This document shows, in pieces, positions 37,480 to 49,560 of a stretch of DNA of 64,000 nt. Source of the DNA: Leptoclinus maculatus (lineage: Eukaryota > Chordata > Actinopteri > Perciformes > Stichaeidae). A program made the position numbers and the translations under genes. Below the pieces are notes generated by a model that saw only the letters and a program-made list of their open reading frames with translations, was not told where the DNA came from and did not search any database. Where the stretch lies: NCBI GenBank assembly GCA_032191485.1, contig JAVDOI010000006.1:6993556-7057555 (forward strand), in the 5' to 3' direction. How positions within the stretch are numbered: the stretch's first letter is position 1; each line of letters begins with the position of its first letter.

Positions 37480-37872
37480 CCATGCTCGTAGCCTGGCTCT
37501 AGGGATGGCAGTGTTGGTTTGTCAGATTGCCACACAGTTTGATGTTCCCCAGAAGGTGTACCGTAATGACTTTTGTGATCCTCGGACTTTTGATTTATTC
37601 ATCAGGTCGTGTTTTTAAGTCGCCCAATACTTTGGTTATGACCGAATACCTGTAAAACTCTCTGCCTTGTTTGTACTTTGTGTTTAGTGTTAATTAGCAA
37701 ATATTAGCATGCTAATTTGTTAAACTACAATTGTGAACATGGTTAACATTATCATCAGCATGTTGGCGTTGTCGTTCTGACCATGATAACATGCTAAAGT
37801 TAGCATTTATCTCCAAGGGCCACTATTTCTTAGTGCAGCCTCACAGAGCTGCGAGGATGGCTGTAGCTTCAT
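37480..37872 (+). repeat. Dispersed repeat (family A), most complete copy
   Basis: It begins at TCTAGGGATGGCAGTGTTGG, passes CCCCAGAAGGTGTACCG, TAATGACTTTTGTGATCC, TACTTTGGTTATGACCG and TGTACTTTGTGTTTAGTG. It then continues GTTAATTAGCAAATATTAGC, ATGCTAAAGTTAGCATTTAT and CTCACAGAGCTGCGAGGATG. It links the two halves seen separately elsewhere, which supports treating them as one family. Confidence 0.7.
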
Positions 37873-37879
37873 AATTTTG

Positions 37880-38631
37880 ATGTATTTTCTCTCTGTTAAT
37901 AGCTCCTATAAATCTATATTTTACCATATTGCATATACACTTTAGATATACATTCATCCACTAATATTTCCCTGTGTACCTCTGACTACTTATCAGGCAT
38001 ACTTGCATAAAATACTCTGATCTTCAGAGCCTCTCAGGTTCATTTACAAATTAATTTCATGCATTTCCCTCTTAAACAGAGTAAGAGTATCTAATTGGAA
38101 TCTAATTACCCAGAATGCATGTTAACACCAGATGTATAGGGGTCATTCATTTGCTCATTAATCCAGCTCCGTCTATCTAACCACCATCTCGCCATAAAGC
38201 CAGACAACCCCCTCCGTCCATTGTGACTGATGACTTCTGCTCAGCGCCAACAAATCATAATGAGCCCATCTGACAACCTTTATGGCGCCTTTTAGCCCGA
38301 AAGCAAAAGCACAATGGGAAGCCTCTCAATGGAAACGTGAGTAAATTCACCGCAAATTACTTTCTTTATTGTTTGCGAGAGAAAGTCTGGAGACAGTGGG
38401 AGGGATGGAAGAGGGGTGGTAAGAATATGATGATGTACAGGTAGAGGGATTGCATAATGGTGTGGTGGTGGTAACCACATCCTCGCCATTGTTACAATCC
38501 TACTGTGTTTGTGTGTGTGCTTGCATTGTAGGATGTGGGGTCTGACTTTGAGCCTGCTTCCTTACGAAAGCCTCACAGATCATTCCTTTGTTCTTTCTCT
38601 TTTCCTCCGCTCTTCCCTCTCTCTCTCTCTC
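37880..38631. other. Intergenic DNA, no gene recognised
   Basis: Unique-looking sequence; the part around 38260-38345 has mixed composition that could be a conserved non-coding element, which cannot be tested here. Confidence 0.4.
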
Positions 38632-39415
38632 GCAGCGTGGCTTCCTCAGAGAAAGAGAGAGAGAGAGAGAGGTTGATATATGACATCTGTTTGACTGGAA
38701 TTGGATTGTGGACATCCCTAGTGGCACACAGAAACGCATCTATGGTATTTTCTTCATGCGTTGTGCGTCTGTATTGAGGGATGGGGGCTGTAGAGGGGGA
38801 GGAAGGGGGAGGTTTGGATTGAAAAAGAAATAACAAAAAAAATCACTCATGAAAGAAAAACTAACTTGTTCACAGCTGAAATGGCTCCCTGAACTATCGG
38901 CAATCCCAGAAAGGGAAGGATGGCGAGAAGGAGGAAGCCAGAGAAATATGGAAGGAGACTGTGAGAGAATCACTTAATGAGAAATGGAGGGAAAGTGAGG
39001 CTATAAAGAGAAAGGAAGGCCAACATCAAGCCTCGTTAAACTGACATGCTGCTGCCAGACAGCTTATTGCCTTGTTTCCATCTGAGTGATAGGCTGTCTT
39101 AAACTCTTGTCTTCCCTCAATATCCACTTTGACTCTGTTTCCTGTCTAAATGTAGGTTACATCTACTGATAGTACGGGAATTAGGCACTTTGGCAGCTTT
39201 CTGTTAAAGCCACTAAAGAGAAGGGATTTCCTTTGTCACGGTGAAGTTATTGACCCCTTTTACCCGCTGTCTTCCGTTGAATGTTAAGTCAGAATACAGA
39301 GGATGTTCTGACCATATGCCTTGAAAGCCTTATTGATGGGACAAGTGGCTTGGCTTCCTCACAGCGAGGCTGATATACGACATCTGGTTAACTGGAACTG
39401 GATTGTGCACATAAG
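38632..39415. repeat. Direct duplication of a roughly 70-bp segment about 700 bp apart
   Basis: Copy 1 (38632-38715) and copy 2 (39345-39415) share GTGGCTTCCTCA or TTGGCTTCCTCA, then GGTTGATATATGACATCTG or GGCTGATATACGACATCTG, then AACTGGA or GACTGGA, then ATTGGATTGTG or CTGGATTGTGC. Copy 1 contains a GAGAGA run not in copy 2. CT-rich (38616-38632) and GA-rich (38649-38671) arms of copy 1 can also form a hairpin. Confidence 0.6.
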
Positions 39416-39842
39416 GGGAATTCAGGGAAGACGAACATTGGCTGCTGCTAAGAGAATTTGACATTTTCTCTGTTTTTCTGTGTAGTAATGTGCTTCACCT
39501 CCCCCTTCTGAAGGATCGTTCCATTTTATTACAACTTGGGCCTTATTTTGGCCGTAATGTTCTGTCTGTTATGATAACGTCAGCGGCACTTAAGTAATTG
39601 TTGAGATCTGGCAACACATTGCTACAAGGAAGTCCGACAAGAAACATGCACAGTCAGATGATAATACAAGTCTTAACAAGTTGTTGTTTCTTGCCCTTTT
39701 GACTTTTTTTTTATCGCCAAATTTTCAGATCGCACCAATTATGTTCTTATTACCGATAGGAATGATTGGGAAAAATGATGAAAACCAGAGACCGTCTTGA
39801 GATGGGATCACACGCACCACGACTAAATCGTTTTGGGGCGTA

Positions 39843-39844
<2 letters not shown>
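39416..39844. other. Intergenic DNA, no gene recognised
   Basis: Nothing recognisable. Confidence 0.4.

Positions 39845-39901
<57 letters not shown>
39845..39901. repeat. (TG)n microsatellite, one interruption
   Basis: About 28 units with a single GCG interruption near the middle. Confidence 0.95.
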
Positions 39902-40259
39902 AATGATGGTCCAGTTAACACATCTTGTAGGCTATACCACATGTGAAGTCTCCTCTGGATTAAAATGAAAGCTTCATTTAAAATTAGTCATCCATCTACT
40001 GGTTCTGATGAATGGCTCAGAGGCAAACTTTGAGTCTGGGCGACTGGTGTTTGTGTGCAGACACACTGTGTTGAAATGAGGGTTCGGGGGTGCTATTTCA
40101 TTTTCCATTTAATATCCCCAACTTAAATCCCTCCCTGCCCCCCAATGCTCATCCTTAAACAGTGTCTGCATTATGCATGGCCCAGAAAGTGTATCATAGT
40201 AGATATGAAATATGCATGAGCCCTTGTGCTGTGGCTTCCCTCCCCATCTCCTCATTCTT

Positions 40260-40283
40260 CCCCCCCCCCCCCCCCCCCCCCCC
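40260..40283. repeat. Poly(C) tract
   Basis: About 24 consecutive Cs; the length is uncertain in any assembly. Confidence 0.9.
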
Positions 40284-40343
40284 AAAGGAAGGGATCGTTT
40301 TGTGTTGTCTGATTGTGTTAGGGGCTAGGATCAATGAATTAGT

Positions 40344-40388
40344 CGTGTGTGTGTGTGTGAGAGAGAGGGAGGGAGGGAGAGAGAGAGA
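40344..40388. repeat. (TG)n then GA/GGGA-rich tract
   Basis: Short TG run followed by GAGAGAGGGAGGGAGGGAG-type sequence. Confidence 0.9.
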
Positions 40389-40974
40389 CTGTCTCAGTGT
40401 TTGTGTGTGGTATTTCCTTCAAATGGCAGCAGAAATGAAAAAAGAGAAAGATAGGTTTGCAGAGTGGATGGTGGTGACAGAGTGAAGTACAGGATGAAAG
40501 AGTGACAAGAAAATGGATACAGACTCAAATGTCGGTGTACGATTCAAAAGAGGGCGAAGGAACCAAAGAGCAAAGTAGGAAGAAAGAGAGAGAGGGTAAA
40601 ACAAGGGCAGCAGATCATCAAACAGAAGGAGACTCTTCTGGGGATTGTCAATAGAAGCAATATCCACTGATTGATTGTGTCACTGTGTCGCACAGAGCTG
40701 ATCCCTGGAGACCTTGTGTGTGTGTGTGTGTGCGGAGGGAAGGGATGGGCGGGGGCTCGGGGCCTCAGCTGTTGTCAGAACAGGGGGCCACGCGCCTGTT
40801 TTGGAAACACTCCAGAAATCCCATATTGTGAAGCCACAGTCACCACATAGGGGAGCGCCTCTATTTTGTGGGAATTTTTTTTGCTCCTCCACCCTGTTCC
40901 CAATTTACGATCGTATTTGTTTGGGGCGCACGAGAGAGCAAGGCGATGGATTTTTAATGAGACAGGAGAGCAAA
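40389..40974. other. Intergenic DNA, no gene recognised
   Basis: Includes a short TG run near 40715-40731. The stretch 40795-40860 is non-repetitive and of balanced composition; no coding exon is supported. Confidence 0.4.
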
Positions 40975-40990
40975 GTGTGTGTTGTGTGTG

Positions 40991-41036
<46 letters not shown>
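40975..41036. repeat. (TG)n microsatellite with TTG interruptions
   Basis: TG tract interrupted twice by TTG near its start. A CA tract lies about 185 bp downstream (41220-41247). Confidence 0.95.
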
Positions 41037-41037
<1 letters not shown>

Positions 41038-41219
41038 GTGAGAGGTTTAGTTTAGGGTTGTTACGCTTGGAACCGGTTATCGAGGGAGGTTTCCACCAGT
41101 TTTTCCTTTTCTGAGTTGTGAGGACTCGTCGTTGGGGTTTGCTTGGCAAGAGGCTTTCAGCCACAGTTCATCAATGTGGCGGTGGGGATAAACATCTTGC
41201 CCACGCAGACCCACAGCTG

Positions 41220-41247
41220 TACACACACACACACACACACACACACA
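41220..41247. repeat. (CA)n microsatellite
   Basis: About 13 CA units, opposite in sense to the TG tract at 40975-41036. Confidence 0.95.
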
Positions 41248-41802
41248 ACCTGAAACAAACCTTTTAACGAGAACTTCTGTGGTTAGACCATGAATTACTG
41301 CTTGAGATTGCGTCACAAGCATTATTCAAAAAGTGGTGACTATCTGTGCGCACACACACACAAATATGACCCCACACACAGATAATCCAAACGGGTCAGG
41401 GTTCACTCAGGTCATGGCCTAATCAGACATGGCTGGGTTAGTGTGGCTGTGTCTGATTTCATCATACCGTCTTTGTCTGTGATGAGATGGTGTGTTTAAT
41501 TCCCAACATGAAAACATACTGCAGATGGACGGTCTGCAATCACAGACGGTGGTTGATTACTCAGCTAAGTACGTGTACATGGAGATGTGTGTGTGTGTGA
41601 GGGTCCGGGAGACTTTGGGACTCCCGCTGAGGCGTTCCCGTCGATAGTTGATAATGTGATGAACCTGACCGGAAATCTGATTCACCAGGCAATTGACATT
41701 TTAGACCTTTAAAAAAAGAAAAACCTTTCTAAACATTCTAGCTCAAGGACCTTCGACAAATTTGTCTGTTTGGATTTGTTCAACTTCTCACAGTTTCTGT
41801 AG

Positions 41803-41840
41803 CTGGTTGGCCAGTTTGCTTCTGGTTGGCCAGTTTGCTT
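41803..41840. repeat. Perfect 19-bp tandem duplication
   Basis: CTGGTTGGCCAGTTTGCTT occurs at 41803-41821 and again at 41822-41840 with no difference, implying a recent slip or repair event. Confidence 0.9.
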
Positions 41841-44800
41841 CCTCTTACCTCTACCCAAATAACACAAAATAAATTCACACTTTTAAATTGACTGATGGTG
41901 GTAAACCATAGTCCCAAATATCATCTTTTATATCAGCTTTTGTCACTATATCATTTTAGATTTATTTCCTTCTCTTCATTTTCCTTTGAAATAAATATCC
42001 TTCAAATATAAATGCGTTTCTTTACGCCCACCACCTCCTGGAAAGTGCTGTATAAAATAACATGTCTAAGCTGACATTTATTGTCACTATGTCCTTATTA
42101 TAATGTCTGCAGAGCTCTTTATTCTCACCTCTTGCACCCTTCATCACTCATTCTCATTAAAAAGAAAAGATGCTTAGAAGATAGTTATTTTTAACAGACT
42201 TATTTTTTGATGTACTGTCTTCCTGTTTGGTTTGACTGGCAGCTCTGACCACTGTGCACAGTTTATTAGCTGGTGTGTACTCTGCTGGAGCTGGACCGGA
42301 CAGTTAATGATGACACAGTGACTAACCGGGGAGACTATGAAAGTGTGTGTGTGGGAGAGTGTGTGTGAATAATTGTGTGTGTGTGTGTGTCCACTCTTCC
42401 CCAGAGATTTAAGATCCATTGAGGGGATGAGGGGCGAGCAGATTGAAAGATGAGACGGGGAAAGAGAAGAAGGGATTAAAAAAGATACAGAGGGAACAAG
42501 AAAGCTTATGAACTTAATGGCTTGATCTTCCATTGCCTTGAGCTCATTCCCCTGTATATTTGAGGTGTGTGTGTGTGTGTGTGTGTGGCGGTGCTTTTTC
42601 ACTATAGGAATTTTCATGGGCTTTACTTGTGCAAGTGAAACAGCTGGGCGTTGTGAAATCCAAGCCTTCCTCTAAGTAGATTGTCTCCCATGAGCTCACT
42701 GAGGACGTTGTTAACTCCCGTAGGACTGCTTGTCGGTCTGTCTGTGTGTGTTTGTGCGTGGTGTTAAATGGGGATTGGCTGTTGAGTTATTGTCAAAGTG
42801 GCAGACAGCATCTCTTCTCCTCTTGCCTGTGCTCCTCTCTCCTTCCTTTTTGCCTCCTTGCTTTTCCATTCCTCTCTCCTCCATTCCTCTTCTCGGCCCA
42901 CGAGAAGCTCAAACGGATCGGAAGCGGCTGTGAAAATGATTCTGTCTAACAAGGGCCAATCTTGGCTTCTCGGTTAGCTGCGGTGCGATGCCTCAGACTT
43001 TGGCTTTTCGCGAAGAAAAGCACCCTGCCTCGAAAATCCCCTCAAAGCGTGCAGTGTTGTTTTAACCCTGGTCCCTTTGTTTGTATGTGTGTGCGTGTCC
43101 TCTCTACAGGGTTACCAATATGCAATGGATACCACAGTTTCTGCCAAAAGGCCGACTGCCAGGCCAGAGAGAAGAGAAGAGAAGAGAAGAGAAGAGCGGG
43201 TGCAGCCACCCTCTCCTCATCCCTCCCTATTTTAGTCTCTTGACTTAGCTCCCGGCCACACAGTCCATTTATTCTCCTTCCTCATCCCTCTTTGTTTTTA
43301 TTCTCCTTTAAACAAAAGCAAAAAAAAAGTTCAATCTGCCTCCCTCCTCTTCCCTTTTTTATTTATTCCCCTCCATCGTTCTCTCTCTTTCTGTATTGCT
43401 CTTGGCTGAAGCTCAGCTCGTGGTCTTCAGCCTCACCGCTCCTCTCATCGCACACCGCACTGTCTGAGAGAGAGGAACTAAGCCAAGCCAATAAGCTGAG
43501 GGAACTGACAGCCAGAAACCATGAGATGATGAGTTCACTGCTGAGCTGTGTGGACATACCGGGTCACAAGACAAATTCCAGGCCTCTTTGTGGCTACATG
43601 TGATAAGCGTGGCCCTGAAGGGCGTCTAGGAGGCGCACTCCAAGACTTCACTGATTTCATGAAGCAGAGATTTCAGAAAGATTTAATTTTTGCCAGGTTG
43701 TCTTCCATATCTTGCAAGAATACATTTTCATCTGAGGTTTTCTGAGAAGGGAGTTTTTCTCTTTCAATGCAGATTGTAATTTTCATGCTGATCATTCCTT
43801 CTGTCTGTATTCTGCCCATTTTCAACACAATTGACACAATTGACTGAATAACTGCAGCTCTCTTTGTGCGACAACTACTTACTTTTTGTAGCCGGCTCGC
43901 TCTTTGTTCCTCCGTAAGACTACCAATGCAACCTTGTTTCGCACAGGTAGGCATGGCAACTGATGCTTTTTAATTCTTTTCTTTACATTTGCATAGGCTC
44001 AATTAAACTTATGTTCTGAGCAGAAACCGGCTGTTCAGGGAAAGCTATTTTCTACGGTGTATAGGCATGGAAATGGTTTCCAAAACTGTCTCTTATGTTT
44101 CATCGGGGTACGCACCGCATTAGGTCGTCGTGGTGGGGGTCTGATTCTAGACAAATCCTCACATTTGTATGCATCCAATAAATTAGGAACAATAGAAAAA
44201 GTTGATCTCAGGTTAGATTTTGGACAAATATATAAATTTGCATATTAACAAGGGGAAATTTTTTTTTTCTTTCCAGTATTCCCTCTCAACCAACTCAACC
44301 AAGCATGGTTACATATACAGTAACCTGAGACTCATAGACCTAATAACAATAACCGTTTTGTTTAATATGAATATGTTGGAACACCTCTTGTTGTACATGT
44401 TGTCACAGCATTACGTCATTGTGTGATTTCCTCTTGCATACTGTATATACAAATGTGTGCAATCATAAAATACAGAATCAGCTGTGCTGCTGCGGCTCTT
44501 TTTCAAAACAATCATCTTGTATTCTTGGAGTGTTCTTGTCCGCCTCAGCTCTGCTCTCGGTATGCCTCTGGCCCCTCTCTTCCCTCTCTCCGTGGGACCG
44601 TGGGATTGATTGATACCTTCATTTGTTCCTGAAGGGAAGAGGGGGATAAGTACATGACTTATCCTCTGTGTGTGTGTGTGTGGATGGAGGGGCGAGGGGG
44701 AGTTCTTTCTTTTCTTTTCTTTCCATCCCTTTTCCTGGACGCACCTCAGGCCCTCTTCATGCACATTTTGTTTTTAACAGTGACAAATGACCTCATTTTT

Positions 44801-46599
44801 TGAAAAGCATTTAGTAGGTCATTAGGAAAGTGAGGGGTGGGGACTTTTTCTTTGTCGCAAGAGAGCTCTTGCGTGCAGTCAGGTGGTGCCTGGTTATTTC
44901 TGCTATTCTCTTTAGTACAAATGGTACCGATTTTGCACAGCAGGGTGATTCTCAGCATATTTTGGGCATGAGGGTAAGCTTTTGTACCAGATTTGAGTGA
45001 CGTGGACCGCAACAGTTTAGTTTCTATAGTAGCAGGAATGGTAACATGAGGCGTTGTGGCTTTTTGCCTGTAATTGATTTAATCTATATAAATGTTGCGA
45101 TACGCCGTGTGTCTTTAAGGCTGGTGACTGGGATAGTGAAAGCATACTTTTCCTTGCCTTAGCGTCTTTTTCTCTTCCCTTGTGTCTGTTGTATTGCTTT
45201 ACTTGTGTGTGTGTGTGTGTCTGTGCTTGTGAAATGTAAATGTTATGTGAATACCTGCAAATCAGGAACAACACAAGTCTTTGTTGTCAGGTGCAGACAG
45301 GAGCCGCCTCTCTTGGCTGCAGCGCTGCTTGTTCTCCAGAAATCCCTCAAGATCTACAGCTGTGAGTCTGGCTACCACACACTCCTTAGAACAGTAAGGG
45401 CACAGTGTGAGCACCACAGAAGAAGTGATGACATTCTGCCCACATCACGGCCGCTGGCGGTGCCAGAAACCTCAACCTCAACCTCGGACTGCGCGGAGAT
45501 AGATCACTATTTCCTGTGTTCACTCTCTCCCTCGCCGTTTCTCTGCCTGTATTTATTTGACATATGACTGGCAGGCAGAGATGTGTGGGGGGGGACCTCC
45601 CTTCAGAGTCGGCCATTTTGGGCTATGGTTAGTTTAGGATTTGGCACCCGGAGACCCATTACAAGGTAGCAGTCAACTTGGGCTGATTTAAGTTATCCGC
45701 TGCTCACTGAATGTACATTAGTCCAACTTTTAGAGAGGAGAGCTTTTAGAAAGTGCTCTAGCAGATGTCTCCAGAGCCTGCTGCCCTTAGTGGAGGGTGA
45801 GCAGACTGATTGAGTGCTGAAGAGGGAATACTACACTAGTGCTCTCTATAAAGGTCAAGATCGGTCATTGTACAGCTGAAGACACCTAATTTGCATTACA
45901 ATTTAATTCAATAAAACACAGTTTTTGCTCAAATAGCTGAAATACTGTGTGTGATACAGCTTCAAGAAAATGCAAGTAAGTGAGCCTTGAGTTGGGATTG
46001 TTATGTCGCACTATTTCTGAGGTCAAGAATGACCACAGTGCTCGATTTCTTTTTTTTTTTTTTAGTCGACACAGACCAGAAGTCATAAGTGTTCATAGCA
46101 GAGCTTGAATGTCAACAGATTAATCTCAATTTAGCAATCCCTATCCAATGATGATGACCATGTTGAAAGCTGCGTTCTGTAGAAATAGTGAATTACAATC
46201 AGCACTACTCCTCCTGTAGTTTTTCTTGCTGTTATCACAGAACTCCTAAAGCCAACTCTCAAGTCAGAGCTTCCTGCCACTTGATCTGAACAGTCTGTAT
46301 CTCTTGTGATTGCGTGCTCTCTCTAAGAAAACGGGATCTTCAAACTCTTGGCAGGTTCTACCCTAGCAATGTTTGCGCCATAATTTGTTGGGTCCTGATT
46401 CCTCAAGTTGCTGTAAACTTTCTTAAGTCGATTCTGCTTCCTGTTCCCACATGATGTCAGTGCAGAAAACTGTCAGAACATTTACGGGAGTGCATCTGGG
46501 GAAAGGGCTTAGGAAAAAAACTGCTGACTGCTGTTGACAGGCAGTGGGAGGGGTTAATGTTGTGGACTGTTTGCCCTCTCAGCAACCAGCTTGGTGGTC
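41841..46599. other. Intergenic DNA, no gene recognised
   Basis: It holds TG tracts at 42375-42390, 42564-42588, 44669-44683 and 45205-45220 and an AGAAG pentamer array at 43166-43197. Frames of 117-147 codons at 42174-42617 and 44411-44764 (minus) are low-complexity translations of these repeats and pyrimidine-rich DNA. No gene is supported. Confidence 0.45.
43166..43197. repeat. (AGAAG)n pentanucleotide array
   Basis: About six units of AGAAG. Confidence 0.9.
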
Positions 46600-46955
46600 A
46601 CCCCTGATTGCATTCCTCTGTTGAAAAACTGCCGTTTGCTCACTTGCTCTTGGTCTTTTACTTGCACTCGCCGCTCTCACCCTGCCGACCATCTGCAAGC
46701 AGAACCGCTCTTCTCCTCCTCATCACCTCAGCTCAAGTCCTCCGTTTCTTTTCCCTCCCCTCTCTCTCTCTCTCTCTCTCGATCTAAGAGAGATGAAAAC
46801 AGAATTTTTCAATTAGGGGGAGCCGTTGAAAGTGTTTGCTTCAGGCTGCCGCACTGCTGCTGCTCTCTGCCCCCTCTGAGATCCTCCTGTCGTTTAGTGC
46901 GTTTCCTTCCCCCTCCGCCTCATTCCCAGCACAGCCAGGGGGGAAGCGGGAAGCG
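46600..46955 (+). other. Candidate untranslated first exon ending in a strong splice donor
   Basis: The block is pyrimidine-rich and richer in CpG than its surroundings. It has a CT repeat at 46766-46782 and CTGCCGCACTGCTGCTGCTC-type sequence. It ends GGAAGCGGGAAGCG before GTGAGT at 46956, a near-ideal 5' splice site. This is the usual look of a vertebrate 5' UTR exon. In tetrapods PRICKLE1 or PRICKLE2 lies downstream of ADAMTS20 or ADAMTS9 in this orientation, so it could be the start of that gene. No matching coding exon was found in the window, so the assignment is inference. An open frame runs through it but has no recognisable domain. Confidence 0.3.
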
Positions 46956-49129
46956 GTGAGTAACTTTTAAACATTTTCATCCCCTTCATTCAACGGCTGA
47001 TTTTGTTCATGCCGGCTTCTGAGGCACTGATTGGTGGAGAAGAGTTGTCTTTGGCAGGGAGTCAAGACTTTTCCCCTGGGTGGTGTAAATTCTGCATTTT
47101 GACACTTTCATTCTGGATAGCTAAGCCCCTCAGTGATTGGTTAGTTTTCTTAAGGGCACTGTTGACTTATCTTGACGATTTAGGAATGTTTTTATTATGG
47201 GAGGGCATGCATACCGTGACAATTTGGGCAATCTACGGGGCGTGTGTGTGTGTTTCATGTCTCACTGTATCTGTGCGTGAGAGTGCGAGTTCAATTTTAA
47301 GTGACTGTGTCTACACGTTGGTGTGCAAATCCGTCTCTGAGATTTTTACAGTGAATTACGACTGACAACTGAGTAAAAGCGTCACTTGAGCCTTGTCTTT
47401 CCGTTCCCTAGGGTGCTGCTTTGTTGCTCTGCCAACGCAGTTGTCAGGAGTGGGTGGCGTTATCTTTAGACTAGGGGGCAGAAGACGGAAGTGAGAAAAT
47501 GTGTGTTTAGGGAAAAAGAAGGGGAAGAGAAATGGCTAAAGGTGTAGTGAGTTACAGGGAGAGGGGAATAAAAAAAGCAAGTGAACGACAGAAGGGAGAA
47601 GAGAAAAAAGGCAGTTAAGAGGCATTGCCTTGTCATCTCAGCTGTTGTGATTTAGGCAGGCTGACAGCACAAAAATCTCCCAGCATCTCACAGCTGTGCG
47701 ACATGCCTTCCCCTTTTTATTTTTAACCCGGACACTTATATTGGGCTGCCAGGTCCAGGCAGCATGCAGACTATTGTCTCCTAAACTGTGTGTGTGTGTG
47801 TGTGTGTGTTTGCATGTGTCTTGGTGTCACTGTATCAGCGCATGCCTATATATGTCAGCGGCACGAGTTTCACTGTCCGACAAAATCGGGGGGCTCCTTT
47901 CCCTGAAGCCTTCGTTGTGTGCTCTGCCTCAAATCACGTCATATGTGACAAGTTTAAGAACAGTTTACATGTGTGAGATCCAGCACCCGGCTCAACGGCC
48001 TTTATTGACCGTGTGAGTGAACCGTAAATTGCCAGAGTGCATTCCACACAGACATGCTGCCAGCTCTGTTGATGGCACCCTTGTGTGAGCTGCTGGTAAA
48101 AGACTAACAAGGGGAGAAAAAAAAAAAAAAGAGGCTTGGATTTAAGAGTCCTGCAGCTTCCTGAGCCCCATGCAGCTCGCAGTGTCTCTGTACCTGGGCT
48201 CCACAGCGACGGCCTCTGCGTTGACTGATTTAAGCGTGTTGCTGGGGAACTTGTTGTGTATTTTTTTTTTTTGTGTGTAGAAAAATCATATCGGTGGAAT
48301 TACTAGATAAATCGGATTTGTTGACAGTTGTGGAAAGACCTGCCCTCTCATCCTGCTACCACATCCTGCCAGCCTTCAAGACAAACATCCCTCACTTCAA
48401 AGTTTCTCTGGAGTAAAGAAAGATTTAGAATCTGCTGAGCCCACCGAAGCAGCGGGATGATGAACGTTTCAGGGTCAGGGAGGGAGGGGGATGGAAAACA
48501 GAGGGATGAATGAATTAGCTTCTGCGAGTGGATCTTTAGTTGCTCCTCAGGCGGCGAGTGTGGCAATTGATTTGGTAAGCGAGTGGTCGCCTCACCCACC
48601 CCCATCCTTCCTGCTGCTGCCAGACCTACCGCCTGCATTCGTGTGTTGTCAACCAATCGATGTCAAGGAGCTGGCTCACAGCGGTGTATCAACTTTGAGC
48701 TGCATTGATCAGTTCCATTGATTTGAATCCTAATTATGTTTCATCATCTGAATCTCTAAAAAGGGCTGACATTGTGCCACTCAATTTACAAGCTCTTTTC
48801 TTTCTGTTATTCACTATTACTATTGTGCAATCATTTCTTTCTTTTTGTGAGATGACTTATTTAATCCTACCTATTTACAAAATTAGTCCAGGATCTGTTA
48901 TTGTGAAAAGAAATTGTATCTTTATGTTTGAGCAGTGAATTTTCACCTCCCACAATATTCTTCACAGAATGAGACGTCATCTCCTGGCAATGCCGCATCG
49001 TTTCTGCCTGGATGCAAGGACCATTTTAAGTAAGAAGTCTAAAACTCTACAGCCGTGCTTGCAGCTCTGTCAGGCTATACTTAGTGATAGTGGTTTATTT
49101 TCTGATAAACCAAAGAAATTGACAAACTT
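46956..49129. other. Non-coding DNA, possibly a first intron
   Basis: A TG tract (47788-47809) and A- and T-runs near 48116-48131 and 48261-48272 are visible. If the block ending at 46955 is a first exon, this is its intron. No coding exon is recognised. Confidence 0.4.
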
Positions 49130-49560
49130 ATTCATCCTGAGGGGGACATGAATTTTTCGAATACATTTTCATACCAAATCATCCAATAGTTATTGAGACA
49201 TTTCACTCAAAACCACAATTGTCAACCTTATTGTGGCACAAATAGTGGAAAAGTCGAGGGATCACTTCAGAGGTCAGTTAATACAACGTCTGAAAAGTAA
49301 ATCATAAATGTCTGTTCAAAATGTTAGCCGGTAGATGTTGAGATATTTTGCAAGATGGGTAAAAACATTGTCCTGCTGGTAGTGGTACATGAAAAGTTCC
49401 AAATCATCAAAAATCTGCGGGACCCATCCTCTTGGGACCATGAATGTCTGTACACAATTTCATGGAAATCCATCAAATAGTTGTTGAGATATTTCAGACT
49501 ATCACACCAAACTGCTGACCGACGTTGACATCCTTAGAGCCCTAGCATGGTTAAAATTTG
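49130..49560 (-). repeat. Dispersed repeat (family A, second half), minus orientation
   Basis: It contains ATCATCCAATAGTTATTGAG, ACATTTCACTCAAAACCACA, GGAAAAGTCGAGGGATCAC, GACCATGAATGTCTGTAC, GGAAATCCATCAAATAGTTG, GAGATATTTCAGACT, CCGACGTTGACATCC and AGAGCCCTAGCATGG in the family order. The ATCCATC...GAGATATTTC module recurs inside it, as an internal tandem. Confidence 0.7.

Noticed and set aside
41050..41062. Telomere-like TTAGGG word
   Set aside because: A single occurrence with no tandem array.
42174..42617. 147-codon minus-strand frame
   Set aside because: Runs through three CA/TG tracts; low-complexity composition and no family resemblance.
46591..46959. 122-codon plus-strand frame as a protein
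   Set aside because: The region looks like a 5' UTR exon (pyrimidine-rich, CT repeat, donor inside the frame's end); the frame has no domain.
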